64,000 nucleotides of DNA from Bidens hawaiensis (GCA_021521415.1 JAIQDT010001094.1:186001-250000); one strand, 5' to 3'; counted from the first letter of the stretch, positions 45,095 through 58,485 are shown. The notes: generated from the sequence alone by a model not told the origin. Program-made: numbers and translations.

Positions 45095-47598
45095 GTCATC
45101 TTCATACTATAAAACTAAGGCTATAAGCTGCCTTTGTGTTGAAGGCTTAGAAGGCTGCAAAAATATATTACAACATTAGTTCCATGAAATTAAAAACTTT
45201 TACTTCCGATATCAAATCACTCAATTTTTATAAATTTATGACGCCCGCTTTTGTTGCTTGTGCTTTGCGTTGTTTGAAACAAATATCGGTTTATGGTTTA
45301 ATTAATTTTTATTTTCTAGTTAGAAACATTGGATACCAAGCACACCCCTAAATTTTGAGTATGAAACTATGAATGCCTAGAGATGAGGGGGGGACATGTC
45401 TCCTTCGAATCCATAAACCTTAACTTGATAATGACTTATTATTATTATTATTATTTTCTTTTTTTTCTTCTTTCATCTCCTCTCTCCACCCATTTCTCTA
45501 TCAAGAGATTTGACATTATGACAAGATTGTGACATTTTAATTTTAATAAATATTTATTGTTAATTTTGAGAAGTGATGGATTACATTTAGAAAAACATAT
45601 AGAAAGTGGTAATATTGCTAGTTATGTAATGTCTATTTGTTTATGATAGAATAATTTAACATATATTGTCATGTGACGCAAATTTGGTTTGAATTTACTT
45701 TACTTGCTTAAATCCTAAATATTTAAATTTTATACACGAATAACAATATGTATGTGAAAACACATGAAAAACAACACATACGTGGATACACATATGAATA
45801 ACAATGCATATGTGAATCTATGCATGATATGGTGTTGTATATCACTTTAGTTTAAGTTATTATTTGTAGGAAAAAGTACATCACACGAGTAAAAACGTTA
45901 CTCCTAGTTATGTACCTAATGACTTTACGAGTGATTTGTTTTTAGCAAAACCGTATAGACACAACACAAAAAAAGGTTAATGTTTGGATATTAAACTTTT
46001 CTTTTTTATTTTGGATAATTACCAACTTAAAAATAACTTTAAATTACTTTGTTACAAAAATAAGATGTTTATACAATTTCCAATACCATCTTTCCTTGAA
46101 AAAGTACAAGACTTTTATGAAAAGGACTAAAATTTGGTATAAAAGCATCTTTTTCTTCTCTTGGGTGAGGTGTTTATCACATTAAACATGTGAACATGGA
46201 TCATCTATCTAAAAACATAACAGTTTATGTTTTAATATATTGACAACAATCTCAATAAATAAAATATAAAAAGATAGTAAAATATGGTATGTGAATGAGT
46301 GAGTTTAGAACTTTAGAGCAACTGTATGTTACATGAATGTATACAATAAATGATTTATGATATTTTTGATCTCTCATATCTGTGCATTTATAGTTTTAAA
46401 TCAAATTTAGAGATTAATTAACATTTATGTTCATATATTATTGAAAATAGTACACGTCTATCTTTTTTTTTTTTTACAATATTTTTTAAACGACGACTTT
46501 CTTGCGTTTTTTATTATCGCACTCTCTAAATTGGAAAACCACCGTTGGCCCATTTTGATCATACTATATTGTCTTAAGTCTTAACCAGGCTCACGCTGGC
46601 TTCAGAGTTTGGCCTGGGTGTTCCCCGGTAATCCAAACCGCTGGTTGCCACTTGATAGCCGGGTGAGCTCGGGATTCGAACTGACAACCTTGCACAAAGC
46701 CTAGCTCAAATTATTCATTGCCTTAATCCACAAAATGCGTCACAAATGAAGATTAAACATAAATCTCCACTAAAAAACCCAAGCCTCGTATTAACATGAC
46801 ACAATTAATTTAATTAATAATTTAGAAACCAATTTAGTGAGTGATTATTATATGTGCCCCAACATGATCCTGTTACACAAACATCTAAACAGTGATCCAA
46901 TTAGTTAGGCATACAAACCAACAAACACACAACTGTAGACTAATGTGATGAATCAATTACAAATTAGACACATGTTTATTTCAAGTCATCTTTAAACCAA
47001 ACTGAGAAGGTCTTTGGCTCTTGGCAGTCACAAAAGATTAAACTCTTGTTTGTTCAAGTGGCAGTGGGTCCCACTCACCCTTTATTTTGGTGGTTTTTAA
47101 CAAATTCACCTTTTATTCATTATTATTCATGAATCCCATAAAACAAAACAAAACTCCTTCCGCCATTTCATACTCTTTTACTCTTTCTTTTACACTCTTC
47201 TTCACAACCATCCAACTTTTGATTCGTTTTGCATTAAAACTCTTTTAAGACCCCCAAGAGTTTAAATATAAAAACTGGATTATAAAACATTCCAAGAGTT
47301 TAAAATATAATACGGGACACGAACAGTTAGGCCATCATCAACACTAAGTATTCGTACTTAAACATCTATATACATCCATATATTTATATCCCTATAAATA
47401 CCGTCCAAATAATAACATCAGGGTCGAGCACACGTACAACCCAAACACGTAACATCTCATCCAAGTAATAACATCAGGGTCGAGCACACGTAACATCAGT
47501 GCATGCAAACACAAATAGGTCTACTCATATTCAATTATTGCCAAGTCTACTAACATCCTCGAGTCTAGACCATCAATAATGTATGTAACCTTAAGGAC
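45095..47598. other. Intergenic sequence with a possible SINE
   Basis: The AlaX 3' flank and A+T-rich sequence. A block at about 46570-46720 reads on the minus strand as GCAAGGTTGTCAGTTCGAATCCCGAG, with a box-B-like GTTCGAATCCC, suggesting a tRNA-derived SINE; no target duplication was found. A duplicated 30-bp phrase TAACATCAGGGTCGAGCACACGTA occurs at 47413 and 47470. Nothing else recognised. Confidence 0.4.
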
Positions 47599-47603
47599 AC
47601 ATA

Positions 47604-50287
47604 TGACAAACTGAAAATTTTTCTTACTTTTTCAGACACTCATCATGACTTGACTCAAATTTTCGGGACGAAAATTCTTTAACATGGGAATGATGTGACA
47701 ATCGTCAATTTCAGGTTAACTCCGTTAACTCAACTCCGTCAATTCAAACTAAAGATCACTGAATCTATAACGCACACTTCATTACATTTAAACTAGGGTT
47801 TAAATGACGCTTAACACTTACTACATGTGTAGTCTTTCGGGAATTGCACCGAAACGCAAACGAGTTGACGCAAACGATTGATGAATAAACGAAAAACGTC
47901 AAAACAGTAATTATGTGATAATTATGTGTTAGACTTATGTGTTGTGTGATAACATGGTTATAAACGTTAACTCAAGATGTAAACAAGTTAGTTAGGCTAG
48001 CAAAGTAATACTTAGAAGTAGAGAGACTTGAATGTAACATGTTATGTTTATAAATACATCATTAACCAAACCCTAACTTATTTTCTTTCCCCCACACCAC
48101 ATCCCGATCGGAGCTTTCTCCCCTCCCCCTCACGGCTGCCGTCACCTTTACACACACATACAACCATCAATTCAAGTGTTTGATTGAAGAATTAGGTGCT
48201 AGGAAGGTATAATCGATTATCCTATGCATCCTTTATACTTGATTTTGATGTTTGTTGGGTTAACTACAAACCCTAGCTGCCGATTCTTGTATGGTGTTGT
48301 GTTAATATGATTGTTGTTGATTTGTTAATGATACGATAACTAGAATTGATATTGTTACATGCTAATTACTTGTGTCTTTGATTTGAGTTCAAACAAAAAC
48401 CCTAATCATGTATGTAAGGTGTAATTGATGTGCATGGGTAGTGATTATGGAGTCTAGAGTGTTATATGAATGCATGATGGTCCATAGATAGTTGATATGT
48501 TGAGTTTGGATGCAAACAGTTTCTGGACAGAATGTGTATTTGATGTTTAAGTGACAGTAACGAAGTGTAAATGTAAAAATTGGTTGAGATTATTGGTACT
48601 ACAGTAAACTAGGTTGAGTCTAGTTTCAATAGAGTATAAATTTGTAATTTTTGGACAAGTAAAGGTTAACTTTTATGATTTTACAAAAACGTTGTGCAAA
48701 GCTGAGCTGTTAGACCTGCTGTTAGGTTGTTTTGTAAATGTTATATCTCATGAACTACGAGACCAATTGGGTTGGTTCCACTTCTGGAAGTTGACTTATT
48801 GAGTTAGGAACCTAACCCAAGTGGTCTTGCATTTATTGGATTTTTCTTTTAACGGGAATTGCAAATAAAATTCTGTTGCGCATGAATTTGACTGTTATGA
48901 GTTTGCTGTAATTATTTGATGATTGTGAGAAATCTATGTGGAATAAAAATATAATAAAATATTTTCTGAAAACCTAAGACATATATGCTTCTGTGATGAT
49001 TTTTGGTAAATTAATTGAGATGCTATGATCGGTGGAATAGTACAATCTTTTAAGTAGAATTTCTGTCTCGGTGAAACTAGCTGCTGAGTTTTGTGAAAAT
49101 GCATGAAATATGATACTTGCTAATTTATTATCGTGTTTTGACCAAATTGCCCTTGAGGGGAATGATTGCAAGATAATTGTCATGATTTGACCAAAATGCC
49201 CTTACGGGGAAAAATTGCTAGTGATATACTTTATGAATACATGACACGTATATGATTGCTTACACATGTAATGTGTCACAAATACACTTGTTAAAGTCAC
49301 ACACGATTCACAAACGAAACACGAAACATGTTATGTGCATAGGTATTATGTGCCGGGTCTAGAGACTCGATAATATTCCGACACTTAGAAAAATCTCTTT
49401 GTTGTTTTAGAACGCTAGAGAGAGTTTTTCTGTGACGCGCATCTTGGTGATTTAATTTGGGAAATTCTTCGCAAACAGTGAGTTTCACTTTCCCCTTTTT
49501 AAACTGTTTTAAACGCTTTTCTTTTGGGGGAGATAACATACTCCACAACGCATTTTAAGATTTTGTTAGTAAATTATATATCACTTGTAAAGGCTAAGTA
49601 GCAAACGAAACAATTGAAGTCCTACACATCGAACCGGTTAATATTTGGAATAGCGAGTCACTGTTGAGTAGTACTACTGGGTTTGACAAACCCCACCCAA
49701 CGCTAAACTCGACTGGAGGTCGAGCGGGTGTAATTTTGGCTAACACGTACCATGGTCTGGAGGACCTGGTGACATGGCACTTAATAAACGAGTCAGCTTC
49801 GGTGTCGAACACTTAGTAATACTTGTTGTATAGACTAGCTACCTATCGATATATAATTGACGTAACACTATCTGGTAACGCAAAACGCTGTAACGCAAAA
49901 CGCTGTAACGCTGTAACGCACAACGCTGAACGCAAACGCTGAATGCTTTATTTTTATTTAAACTTATGAACTCACCAACCTTGTGTTGACACTTTTAGTA
50001 TGTTATTCTCAGGTAGCCGAGGCGGACGCGCGGTTTAGGAACATGCATTGATTGAAAACGCTTTTGTTATGCAAACTTATTTTTAACGGTTATCATTGGT
50101 TTTAAGTCGTCCTGCGTGACGCAACTTTTGGACTAAAGGTTTTTACGCTTCCGCATTTATTTACTCGTAAATGTTTTCATGGTTTTGAAACTTTATTTTA
50201 TGGTTTGATTATAACTGATGATTCCGATCCTGTTAGTTCACACCCTCTGACGGTAAAACTCCGTCAGTGGATTTTGAGGGTGTGACA
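47604..50287 (+). repeat. Gypsy 5' LTR
   Basis: 2684 bp. It contains an array of CGCTGTAACGCAAAA-type words near 49877-49950, repeated in the 3' LTR. A small 62-residue ORF at 48614 is present identically in the 3' LTR (56808) and is not treated as a gene. Confidence 0.9.
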
Positions 50288-50463
50288 GATTGGTATCAGA
50301 TCCATTGGTTATAGCGAACTAGAAGCTGCATGCATACTAGACTATAACCGCGACGACCCATTAGTTATAATGATACGCACTGCATAGGTTTGTGTAGTCT
50401 TGTAATCTTATCTCTTTACCTCTTTCACTCATACGCGCGCGCATACACGGCTTACTTGTAGGA

Positions 50464-52298
50464 ATGTCGACGCCACCCTCATCATCATCCGATTCGATGA
50501 CGCATGCTCACGGGAAGGAACCGCAGTTACCCACCGCATCGCCACCCCGAGTAGTCCCGGAACTCGAAGCTCCCGTACCGAAGAGGTACCGCCTATCCGG
50601 AGGCATATACGAAAACGACGTTAGCTGGGATTGGTACCCTAACATGATTAGACGTATGGTCTATCGCGAGCAAGTTCCCCCGTTACCTCACCCGAACCAC
50701 CCTGCTTATCCCAACACCCTACCACCCATAACCGAACCTGTAGAGCGATTTCTCGCAGCTGTTGTTTCTTGTTTGGAGCGTGATGTTGGTTACATGCGCT
50801 ATACGAGAGCGAACGTTTCCGGACTGTTAAAAGACGGAACCGAGACTAAGGAGGAGATTGCCCGCATGGCAGCGGCAATGAAGGAAATGCAAGAAGCAAG
50901 TGATCAACAAATGAAGATTATGGGGAAGATGCAAGCCGAGATGATAGACTTGCAAGAGCAACTCCAAGAAGCAAAGACCCGAACCGAGATAGCTTTAGAG
51001 CGTTGTGATGTCTTACAAATGCAACTTGCTCAGAACGCAGCCGAACCTGAGGCAGAGCCTGAGGCCGAGCCTGAGGCAGAGCCTGAGGCGGAGCCTGAGG
51101 CGGAGCCTGAGGCCGAACCTGAAGAAGATCCCGAAGAGGAGCCTGAAGAAGATCCCGAGGAAGATCCCGAGGAGGAACCCGAAGAGGAACCGGAGGAAGA
51201 ACCGGCTGAGCCAGAGGCACACTCAGAGGTGTCCCCAGACGATGTGCAAATGTGCAAATTCTTGGATTGGAACTGGCTAACGCTATGAACTGAGAAGAGT
51301 TCAACAATATGATGCGAGAAGAGTACTGTCCGAGAGAGGAGATTTCGAAGTTAGAGTCAGAATTTTGGTCACTGAAGATGGTGGGCTCGGAAATTGAAGC
51401 CTACACTACTCGTTCTCACGAGTTGGCTGTGATGTGTCCGCGGATGGTGGATCCGCCGAGTAAGAGGATTGAAATGTACATTGATGGGTTAGCATCGTAG
51501 ATTCAGGGCATGGTGACGTCTTCCAGACCAGCCACGATTCAACAAGCGATCCGTTTAGCTCACAAACTGACGGATCAGGCTGTGACCCAAGGTGCGTTAC
51601 CACCTAGGGGTTCAACCACTAAGGCCCGTGACAACCCGAGTAATGACAACAACAGCAACAGCAACCCGAGCAGCGGAAAGAGGAAGTTTGACAACACCAG
51701 ATCCTCATCCTCGAACCTCCCACCGCAACAACACTACCGTAAGCCCGAATTCACTCGGAGCTTTAACAATCAAAGTCACAACAACAATAACAACGGTAGC
51801 GGGCAGGGTTCGAGCGGATATGCTGGGAAATATCCGAAGTGCAATAGGTGCAACTATCATCATGTTGGCCCGTGTAACCGTGTCAAGTGTCAGAGATGCG
51901 GAAAGATGGGTCACCAGGCGAAGGAGTGTGGAGGAGACCTTGCGGCAACGGGTGCTCCTAAACCACCTATGACGACGAAGGGATGTTACGAATGTGGGCA
52001 GGAAGGTCACTTTAGGAAGGATTGTCCCAAGCTGAAACCGAACGACAACAATGGGGGTAATGGAAGTGGCAGTAATGGTGGAAGCAATGGCAAGGGAAGA
52101 GCTTTTGTGATTGGGTCGGGTCAAGCCCGCAATGATCCGCACGTGGTGACTGGTAAGTTCTTTGTAAACGATTGTTTTGCTTCTGTATTGTTTGACACTG
52201 GAGCTGATAGGACAACAATGGGGGTAATGGAAGTGGCAGTAATGGGGGTAATGGAAGGATTGTCCCAAGCTGAAACCGAACGACAACAATGGGGGTAA
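50464..52298 (+). pseudogene. Gypsy gag with an EPEA repeat and zinc knuckles, broken
   Basis: The frame begins MSTPPSSSSDSMTHAHG at 50464 with a coiled-coil-like middle (near residues 125-180) and an expanded acidic repeat of EPEAEPEAEPE type (51040-51220). The N-terminal half of the gag capsid domain is missing: the repeat runs into AMN-stop-EEF, where relatives have tryptophan (TGA at 51291). The second half follows from 51309 (MMREEYCPREEISKLESEFW) with a TAG at 51498. Two CCHC knuckles, CQRCGKMGHQAKEC and CYECGQEGHFRKDC, are intact at about 51890-52025. Confidence 0.75.
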
Positions 52299-52448
52299 TG
52301 GAAGTGGCAGTAATGGTGGAAGCAATGGCAAGGGAAGAGCTTTTGTGATTGGGTCGGGTAAAGCCCGCAATGATCCGCACGTGGTGACTGGTAAGTTCTT
52401 TGTAAACGATTGTTTTGCTTCTGTATTGTTTGACACTGGAGCTGATAG
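52021..52448 (+). repeat. Direct duplication at the gag-protease junction
   Basis: The block from ATTGTCCCAAGCTGAAACC (52021) to the protease active-site region (TTTGACACTGGAGCTGATAGG, to 52210) is repeated at 52259-52448, an offset of 238 bp. Because 238 is not a multiple of three, the first copy is out of frame with the rest of the protease, and the second, from 52345, is in frame with it. The sequences are nearly identical, so the duplication is recent. Confidence 0.85.
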
Positions 52449-52941
52449 GAGTTTTGTGTCGAAAGCCTTTAGTCAACTCTTAGACTTAACTCCAACTCCG
52501 TTAGATGCTAAGTTTCCTGTTGAATTAGCTGACGGTAAGACTATAGTAACGACTCATGTACTTGCGGGATGTAAGTTAAAACTGTCAGGTCATGTCTTTG
52601 ATATCGACTTTATTCCTTTTACGCTTAGTAGTTTCGATGTCGTTGTCGGCATGGACTGGTTATCCGAGAACCGAGCGGAGATTATATGTCACGACAAGAT
52701 AGTTCACGTTACTACCCCTTCCGGCGAGATCATTTCGGTCCGAGGTGAGAGGGGCGGCATGACCACCAGCATCATTACCCTTATGAAAGCGCAGAAGTAT
52801 CTACGAAAGGGTCATCCGGCAATTTTGGCACAGATCGTTGAGAAACCCGCGGAGGAGAAACGAATTGAAGATATACCGGTTGTGCAAGACTTTCCGGAAG
52901 TTTTCCTGGAGGATTTGCCTGGACTCCCTCCTATTCGTTAA
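52345..52941 (+). pseudogene. Gypsy aspartic protease and start of reverse transcriptase linker
   Basis: The active-site LFDTGADRSFVSKAF lies at residues about 27-41, followed by DVVVGMDWLSENRAEI, typical of Ty3/gypsy protease. It ends in a TAA at 52939-52941 just before the conserved [10 protein letters not shown] block that opens the reverse transcriptase region; relatives have a glutamine codon at such a place. The domain itself looks intact. Confidence 0.8.
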
Positions 52942-52959
52942 GTCGAATTTCAAATCGAG

Positions 52960-55287
52960 TTGACACCCGATGCAGCACCCATAGCACGAGCCCCGTATCG
53001 GCTCGCACCGGCGGAGCTTCAGGAACTGTCCACTCAATTGCAAGATTTGTTGGATAAGGGTTTTATCCGACCTAGCTCATCGCCGTGGGGAGCCCCTGTC
53101 TTGTTTGTCCGAAAGAAAGACGGGACTTTCCGAATGTGCATCGACTACCGGGAGTTGAACAAGGTGACGGTCAAGAACCGTTATCCTTCACCCCGAATAG
53201 ATGATTTGTTTGACCAGCTTCAAGGATCGAGTTACTACTCGAAGATCGATCTGCGATCCGGTTACCACCAACTAAGAGTGCGCGAAGAAGATATCTCAAA
53301 GACGGCTTTCAGAACACGGTATGGTCACTACGAGTTTTCGGTTATGCCTTTTGGCCTAACCAACGCACCAGCCGTATTTATGGATCTCATGAATCGAGTA
53401 TGCAAGGCGTACCTCGACAAGTTTGTGATTGTGTTCATTGACGATATTCTCGTCTACTCCAAGAACGAGGCTGACCATGAAGAGCACTTGAGGTTAATTT
53501 TGGAATTATTGAAAAAGGAACAACTGTATGCTAAACTCTCGAAATGTGAATTTTGGCTTCGCGAGGTTCACTTTTTAGGACATGTGATCAACGAGAATGG
53601 TATCCATGTCGATCCCGGTAAGGTAGAGGCCATCAAAAACTGGGAAGCACCTAAGTCTCCGACTGAGGTGCGGCAATTCCTAGGACTGGCCGGCTACTAC
53701 CGGCGTTTCATCGAGGGATTTTCAAAGATTGCTCAACCCCTCACCGCTTTGACTCACAAAGGCACTAAGTACAATTGGGGTGACGCGCAAGAATCCGCTT
53801 TTCAATTGTTGAAAACCAAACTTTGTAGCGCCCATATTCTAGCCCTCCCCGAGGGAACGGAAAATTTCGAGGTACAATGTGACGCATCTATACAAGGTCT
53901 CGGTTGTGTGCTGATGCAACTCGAGAAGGTTATAGCCTACGCCTCTCGACAACTACGGGTTCACGAGAAGAACTACACGACCCATGATTTGGAACTCGGA
54001 GTTGTGGTGTTTGCTCTTAAGATATGGAGGCATTACTTGTACGGTACCAAGTTTACCATTTACACCGACCACAAGAGTCTCCAACATATCTACGATCAGA
54101 AGGAGCTGAACATGCGACAGCACCGTTGGGTCGAGCTGCTCAAAGATTACGATTGTGCCATCAAGTACCACCCTGGCAAGGCCAATGTAGTGGGCGACGC
54201 CCTCAGCAGAAAAGAAACAGATAAACCCAGACGAGTGCGAGCATTGCAACTCACGATTCATGCCAACTTGCCCGATCAGATTCGCGATGCGCAACTTGAA
54301 GCTTTGAAAGATGACAATCTTCCATCGGAACTCATGCGGGGCATGAACAAGCAACTTGAAACCAGATCGGACGGGGTCCGATATTTTGAGAACCGGATTT
54401 GGGTTCCACGGTACGGAGAGTTGAGGACTCTAGTGATGGACGAAGCTCACAAGTCCCGATATTCTATCCACCCTGGCTCAGATAAAATGTATCATGATTT
54501 AAAGGCACTTTACTGGTGGCCGAACATGAAAGCCGACATTGCCACCTACGTGAGCAGATGCTTGACTTGTGCCAGAGTCAAGATAGAATACCAGAAACCA
54601 TCTGGCCTACTGCAACAACCGGAACTCCCAATGTGGAAATGGGAACACATCTCAATGGATTTTATTACGGGTTTACCTAAGACACCGACGGGATGCGATA
54701 CCATCTGGGTGATCGTTGACCGGTTGACTAAGTCTGCACACTTCTTAGCGATTAGGGAATCGGACAAAATGGAAAGACTAACTCGTGTTTACATGAAAGA
54801 AGTGGTGTCTAGACACGGAGTGCTTGTCTCGACCATTTCCGATCGAGATTCTCGTTTCACTTCGCACTTTTGGAAGTCGCTGCAAAGCGCACTAGGCACC
54901 CGTCTTGATATGAGCACAGCATACCATCCTCAGACGGATGGGCAAAGTGAACGAACTATTCAGACCCTGGAGGATATGTTGCGTGCATGCGTGTTGGACT
55001 TCGGAAAAAGTTGGGAACCTCACTTACCTTTGGTAGAGTTTTCGTATAATAACAGCTACCACGCAAGTATTAAGGCAGCGCCGTTTGAAGCGCTGTACGG
55101 ACGGAAGTGTCGATCACCCCTCTGCTGGGCAGAGGTGGGTGACAGCCAAATCACTGGTCCGGAACTGGTACTCGAAACTTCGGAAAAGATTGTTCAAATC
55201 CGAAATCGCATGGCAGCAGCACGAGATCGCCAAAAGAGTTACGCCGACAAGCGCCGAAAACCTCTCGAATTTAAAGTGAACGATTGA
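52960..55287 (+). pseudogene. Gypsy reverse transcriptase, RNase H and integrase
   Basis: One long open frame of 775 codons. Reverse transcriptase: [34 protein letters not shown] and the catalytic FIDDILVYS (near 53440). RNase [25 protein letters not shown] and [11 protein letters not shown] lying further on in integrase. Integrase: [12 protein letters not shown] and [13 protein letters not shown] (zinc-binding H/C), [23 protein letters not shown] (catalytic D) and [12 protein letters not shown] (catalytic E). All key residues look intact. The frame stops at TGA (55285-55287) inside KVND-stop-VLLK, where relatives have arginine (CGA). Confidence 0.85.
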
Positions 55288-55700
55288 GTGTTACTCAAAG
55301 TCTCACCTTGGAAAGGTGTGGTACGCTTTGGTAAGCGAAACAAACTCAACTCACGATATGTTGGTCCTTACCGGATAACTGAGAGCGTTGGTCCAGTGGC
55401 GTACCGACTGGACCTACCAACGGAACTCAGTGGCGTACACAATGTATTCCACGTGTCCAATTTGAAGAAATGCCTATCTGATGAAACCCAAGTAGTCCCT
55501 TTGGAGGAACTACAAGTCGATGAACAGTTACGTTTCATTGAGGAACCAGTCGAGGTTTTGGATTGGGAAACCAAGACGCTCAAGCACAGCAAAATTCCAA
55601 TCGTTAAGGTTCGTTGAGACTCGAGACGTGGACCGGAGTTCACGTGGGAACGCGAGGATCAAATGATGAAAAAGTATCCTCACCTTTTTGAAGGGCTAAC
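55288..55700 (+). pseudogene. Gypsy integrase C-terminus and chromodomain
   Basis: The frame continues with VLLKVSPWKGVVRFGKRNK and PTELSGVHNVFHVSNLKK, then a chromodomain-type block (EEPVEVLDWETKTLKHSKI...). A TGA at 55615-55617 interrupts it where relatives have tryptophan; after it the frame reads GPEFTWEREDQMMKKYPHLF. Chromodomains of this clade are thought to guide integration to chromatin marked by histone H3 methylation. Confidence 0.8.
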
Positions 55701-55797
55701 CAAACACAGAAAACCGCGAAACCCGGCAAACCGTCAGACATCACCGGAGGTATGAATTAAATTTCGGGACGAAATTTCTTTCTACCAGGGGATGATA

Positions 55798-58480
55798 TGA
55801 CAAACTGAAAATTTTTCTTACTTTTTCAGACACTCATCACGACTTGACTCAAATTTTCGGGACGAAAATTCTTTAACATGGGAATGATGTGACAATCGTC
55901 AATTTCAGGTTAACTCCGTTAACTCAACTCCGTCAATTCAAACTAAAGATCACTGAATCTATAACGCACACTTCATTACATTTAAACTAGGGTTTAAATG
56001 ACGCTTAACACTTACTACATGTGTAGTCTTTCGGGAATTGCACCGAAACGCAAACGAGTTGACGCAAACGATTGATGAATAAACGAAAAACGTCAAAACA
56101 GTAATTATGTGATAATTATGTGTTAGACTTATGTGTTGTGTGATAACATGGTTATAAACGTTAACTCAAGATGTAAACAAGTTAGTTAGGCTAGCAAAGT
56201 AATACTTAGAAGTGGAGGGACTTGAATGTAACATGTTATGTTTATAAATACATCATTAACCAAACCCTAACTTATTTTATTTCCCCCACACCACATCCCG
56301 ATCGGAGCTTTCTCCCCTCCCCCTCACGGCTGCCGTCACCTTTACACACACATACAACCATCAATTCAAGTGTTTGATTGAAGAATTAGGTGCTAGGAAG
56401 GTATAATCGATTATCCTATGCATCCTTTATACTTGATTTTGATGTTTGTTGGGTTAACTACAAACCCTAGCTGCCGATTCTTGTATGGTGTTGTGTTAAT
56501 ATGATTGTTGTTGATTTGTTAATGATACGATAACTAGAATTGATATTGTTACATGCTAATTACTTGTGTCTTTGATTTGAGTTCAAACAAAAACCCTAAT
56601 TATGTATGTAAGGTGTAATTGACGTGCATGGGTAGTGATTATGGAGTCTAGAGTGTTATATGAATGCATGATGGTCCATAGATAGTTGATATGTTGAGTT
56701 TGGATGCAAACAGTTTCTGGACAGAATGTGTATTTGATGTTTAAGTGACAGTAACGAAGTGTAAATGTAAAAATTGGTTGAGATTATTGGTACTACAGTA
56801 AACTAGGTTGAGTCTAGTTTCAATAGAGTATAAATTTGTAATTTTTGGACAAGTAAAGGTTAACTTTTATGATTTTACAAAAACGTTGTGCAAAGCTGAG
56901 CTGTTAGACCTGCTGTTAGGTTGTTTTGTAAATGTTATATCTCATGAACTACGAGACCAATTGGGTTGGTTCCACTTCTGGAAGTTGACTTATTGAGTTA
57001 GGAACCTAACCCAAGTGGTCTTGCATTTATTGGATTTTTCTTTTAACAGGAATTGCAAATAAAATTCTGTTGCGCATGAATTTGACTGTTATGAGTTTGC
57101 TGTAATTATTTGATGATTGTGAGAAATCTATGTGGAATAAAAATATAATAAAATATGTTCTGAAAACCTAAGACATATATGCTTCTGTGATGATTTTTGG
57201 TAAATTAATTGAGATGCTATGATCGGTGGAATAGTACAATCTTTTAAGTATAATTTCTGTCTCGGTGAAACTAGCTGCTGAGTTTTGTGAAAATGCATGA
57301 AATATGATACTTGCTAATTTATTATCGTGTTTTGACCAAATTGCCCTTGAGAGGAATGATTGCAAGATAATTGTCATGATTTGACCAAAATGCCCTTACG
57401 GGGAAAAATTGCTAGTGATGTACTTTATGAATACATGACACGTATATGATTGCTTACACATGTAATGTGTCACAAATACACTTGTTAAAGTCACACACGA
57501 TTCACAAACGAAACACGAAACATGTTATGTGCATAGGTATTATGTGCCGGGTCTAGAGACTCGATAATATTCCGACACTTAGAAAAATCCCTTGTTGTTT
57601 TAGAACGCTAGAGAGAGTTTTTCTGTGACGCGCATCTTGGTGATTTAATTTGGGAAATTCTTCGCAAACGGTGAGTTTCACTTTTCCCTTTTTAAACTGT
57701 TTTAAACGCTTTTCTTTTGGGGGAGATAACATACTCCACAACGCATTTTAAGATTTTGTTAGTAAATTATATATCACTTGTAAAGGCTAAGTGGCAAACG
57801 AAACAATTGAAGTCTTACACATCGAACCGGTTAATATTTGGAATAGCGAGTCCCTGTTGAGTAGTACTACTGGGTTTGACAAACCCCACCCAACGCTAAA
57901 CTCGACTGGAGGTCGAGCGGGTGTAATTTTGGCTAACACGTACCATGGTTTGGAGGACCTGGTGACAAGGCACTTAATAAACGAGTCAGCTTCGGTGTCG
58001 AACACTTAGTAATACTTGTTGTATAGACTAGCTACCTATCGATATATAATTGACGTAACACTATCTGGTAACGCAAAACGCTGTAACGCAAAACGCTGTA
58101 ACGCTGTAACGCACAACGCTGAACGCAAACGCTGAATGCTTTATTTTTATTTAAACTTGTGAACTCACCAACCTTGTGTTGACACTTTTAGTATGTTATT
58201 CTCAGGTAGCCGAGGCGGACGCGCGGTTTAGGAACATGCATTGATTGAAAACGCTTTTGTTATGCAAACTTATTTTTAACGGTTATCATTGGTTTTAAGT
58301 CGTCCTGCGTGACGCAACTTTTGGATTAAAGGTTTTTACGCTTCCGCATTTATTTACTCGTAAACGTTTTCATGGTTTTGAAACTTTATTTTATGGTTTG
58401 ATTATAACTGATGATTCCGATCCTGTTAGTTCACACCCTCTGACGGTAAAACTCCGTTAGTGGATTTTGAGGGTGTGACA
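55798..58480 (+). repeat. Gypsy 3' LTR
   Basis: 2683 bp, about 99% identical to the 5' LTR by eye. Most differences are transitions. Confidence 0.9.
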
Positions 58481-58485
58481 ACACA

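Larger units (their letters stand above)
47604..58480 (+). mobile_element. Chromodomain Ty3/gypsy element (Tekay-like), young but defective
   Basis: LTRs of 2684 and 2683 bp (47604-50287 and 55798-58480) start TGACAAACTG and end GGTGTGACA. Flanks are ACATA (47599-47603) and ACACA (58481-58485), a 5-bp duplication with one mismatch. A primer site TGGTATCAGATCC follows the 5' LTR and CCAGGGGATGATA precedes the 3' LTR. The order is gag with two CCHC knuckles, protease, reverse transcriptase, RNase H, integrase, chromodomain. By hand I count about 20-25 LTR differences (roughly 1%), so the insertion is recent. Five in-frame stops and a duplicated protease block make it non-coding. Confidence 0.9.

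Noticed and set aside
46570..46720. tRNA-derived SINE on the minus strand
   Set aside because: Box-B-like motif only; no target duplication or second end found, so it is mentioned within the intergenic entry and not listed separately.
48614..48802. 62-residue ORF present identically at 56808-56996
   Set aside because: Both lie in the LTRs of the gypsy element; the identity is due to LTR duplication and not to a conserved gene.
50918..51307. Minus-strand ORFs opposite the EPEA repeat (SGSASGSASGS-type)
   Set aside because: Reverse reading of the acidic gag repeat.
51705..52476. Long minus-strand ORFs opposite the zinc knuckles and protease
   Set aside because: Shadow of the gag/protease region; their repeated parts follow the 238-bp duplication.
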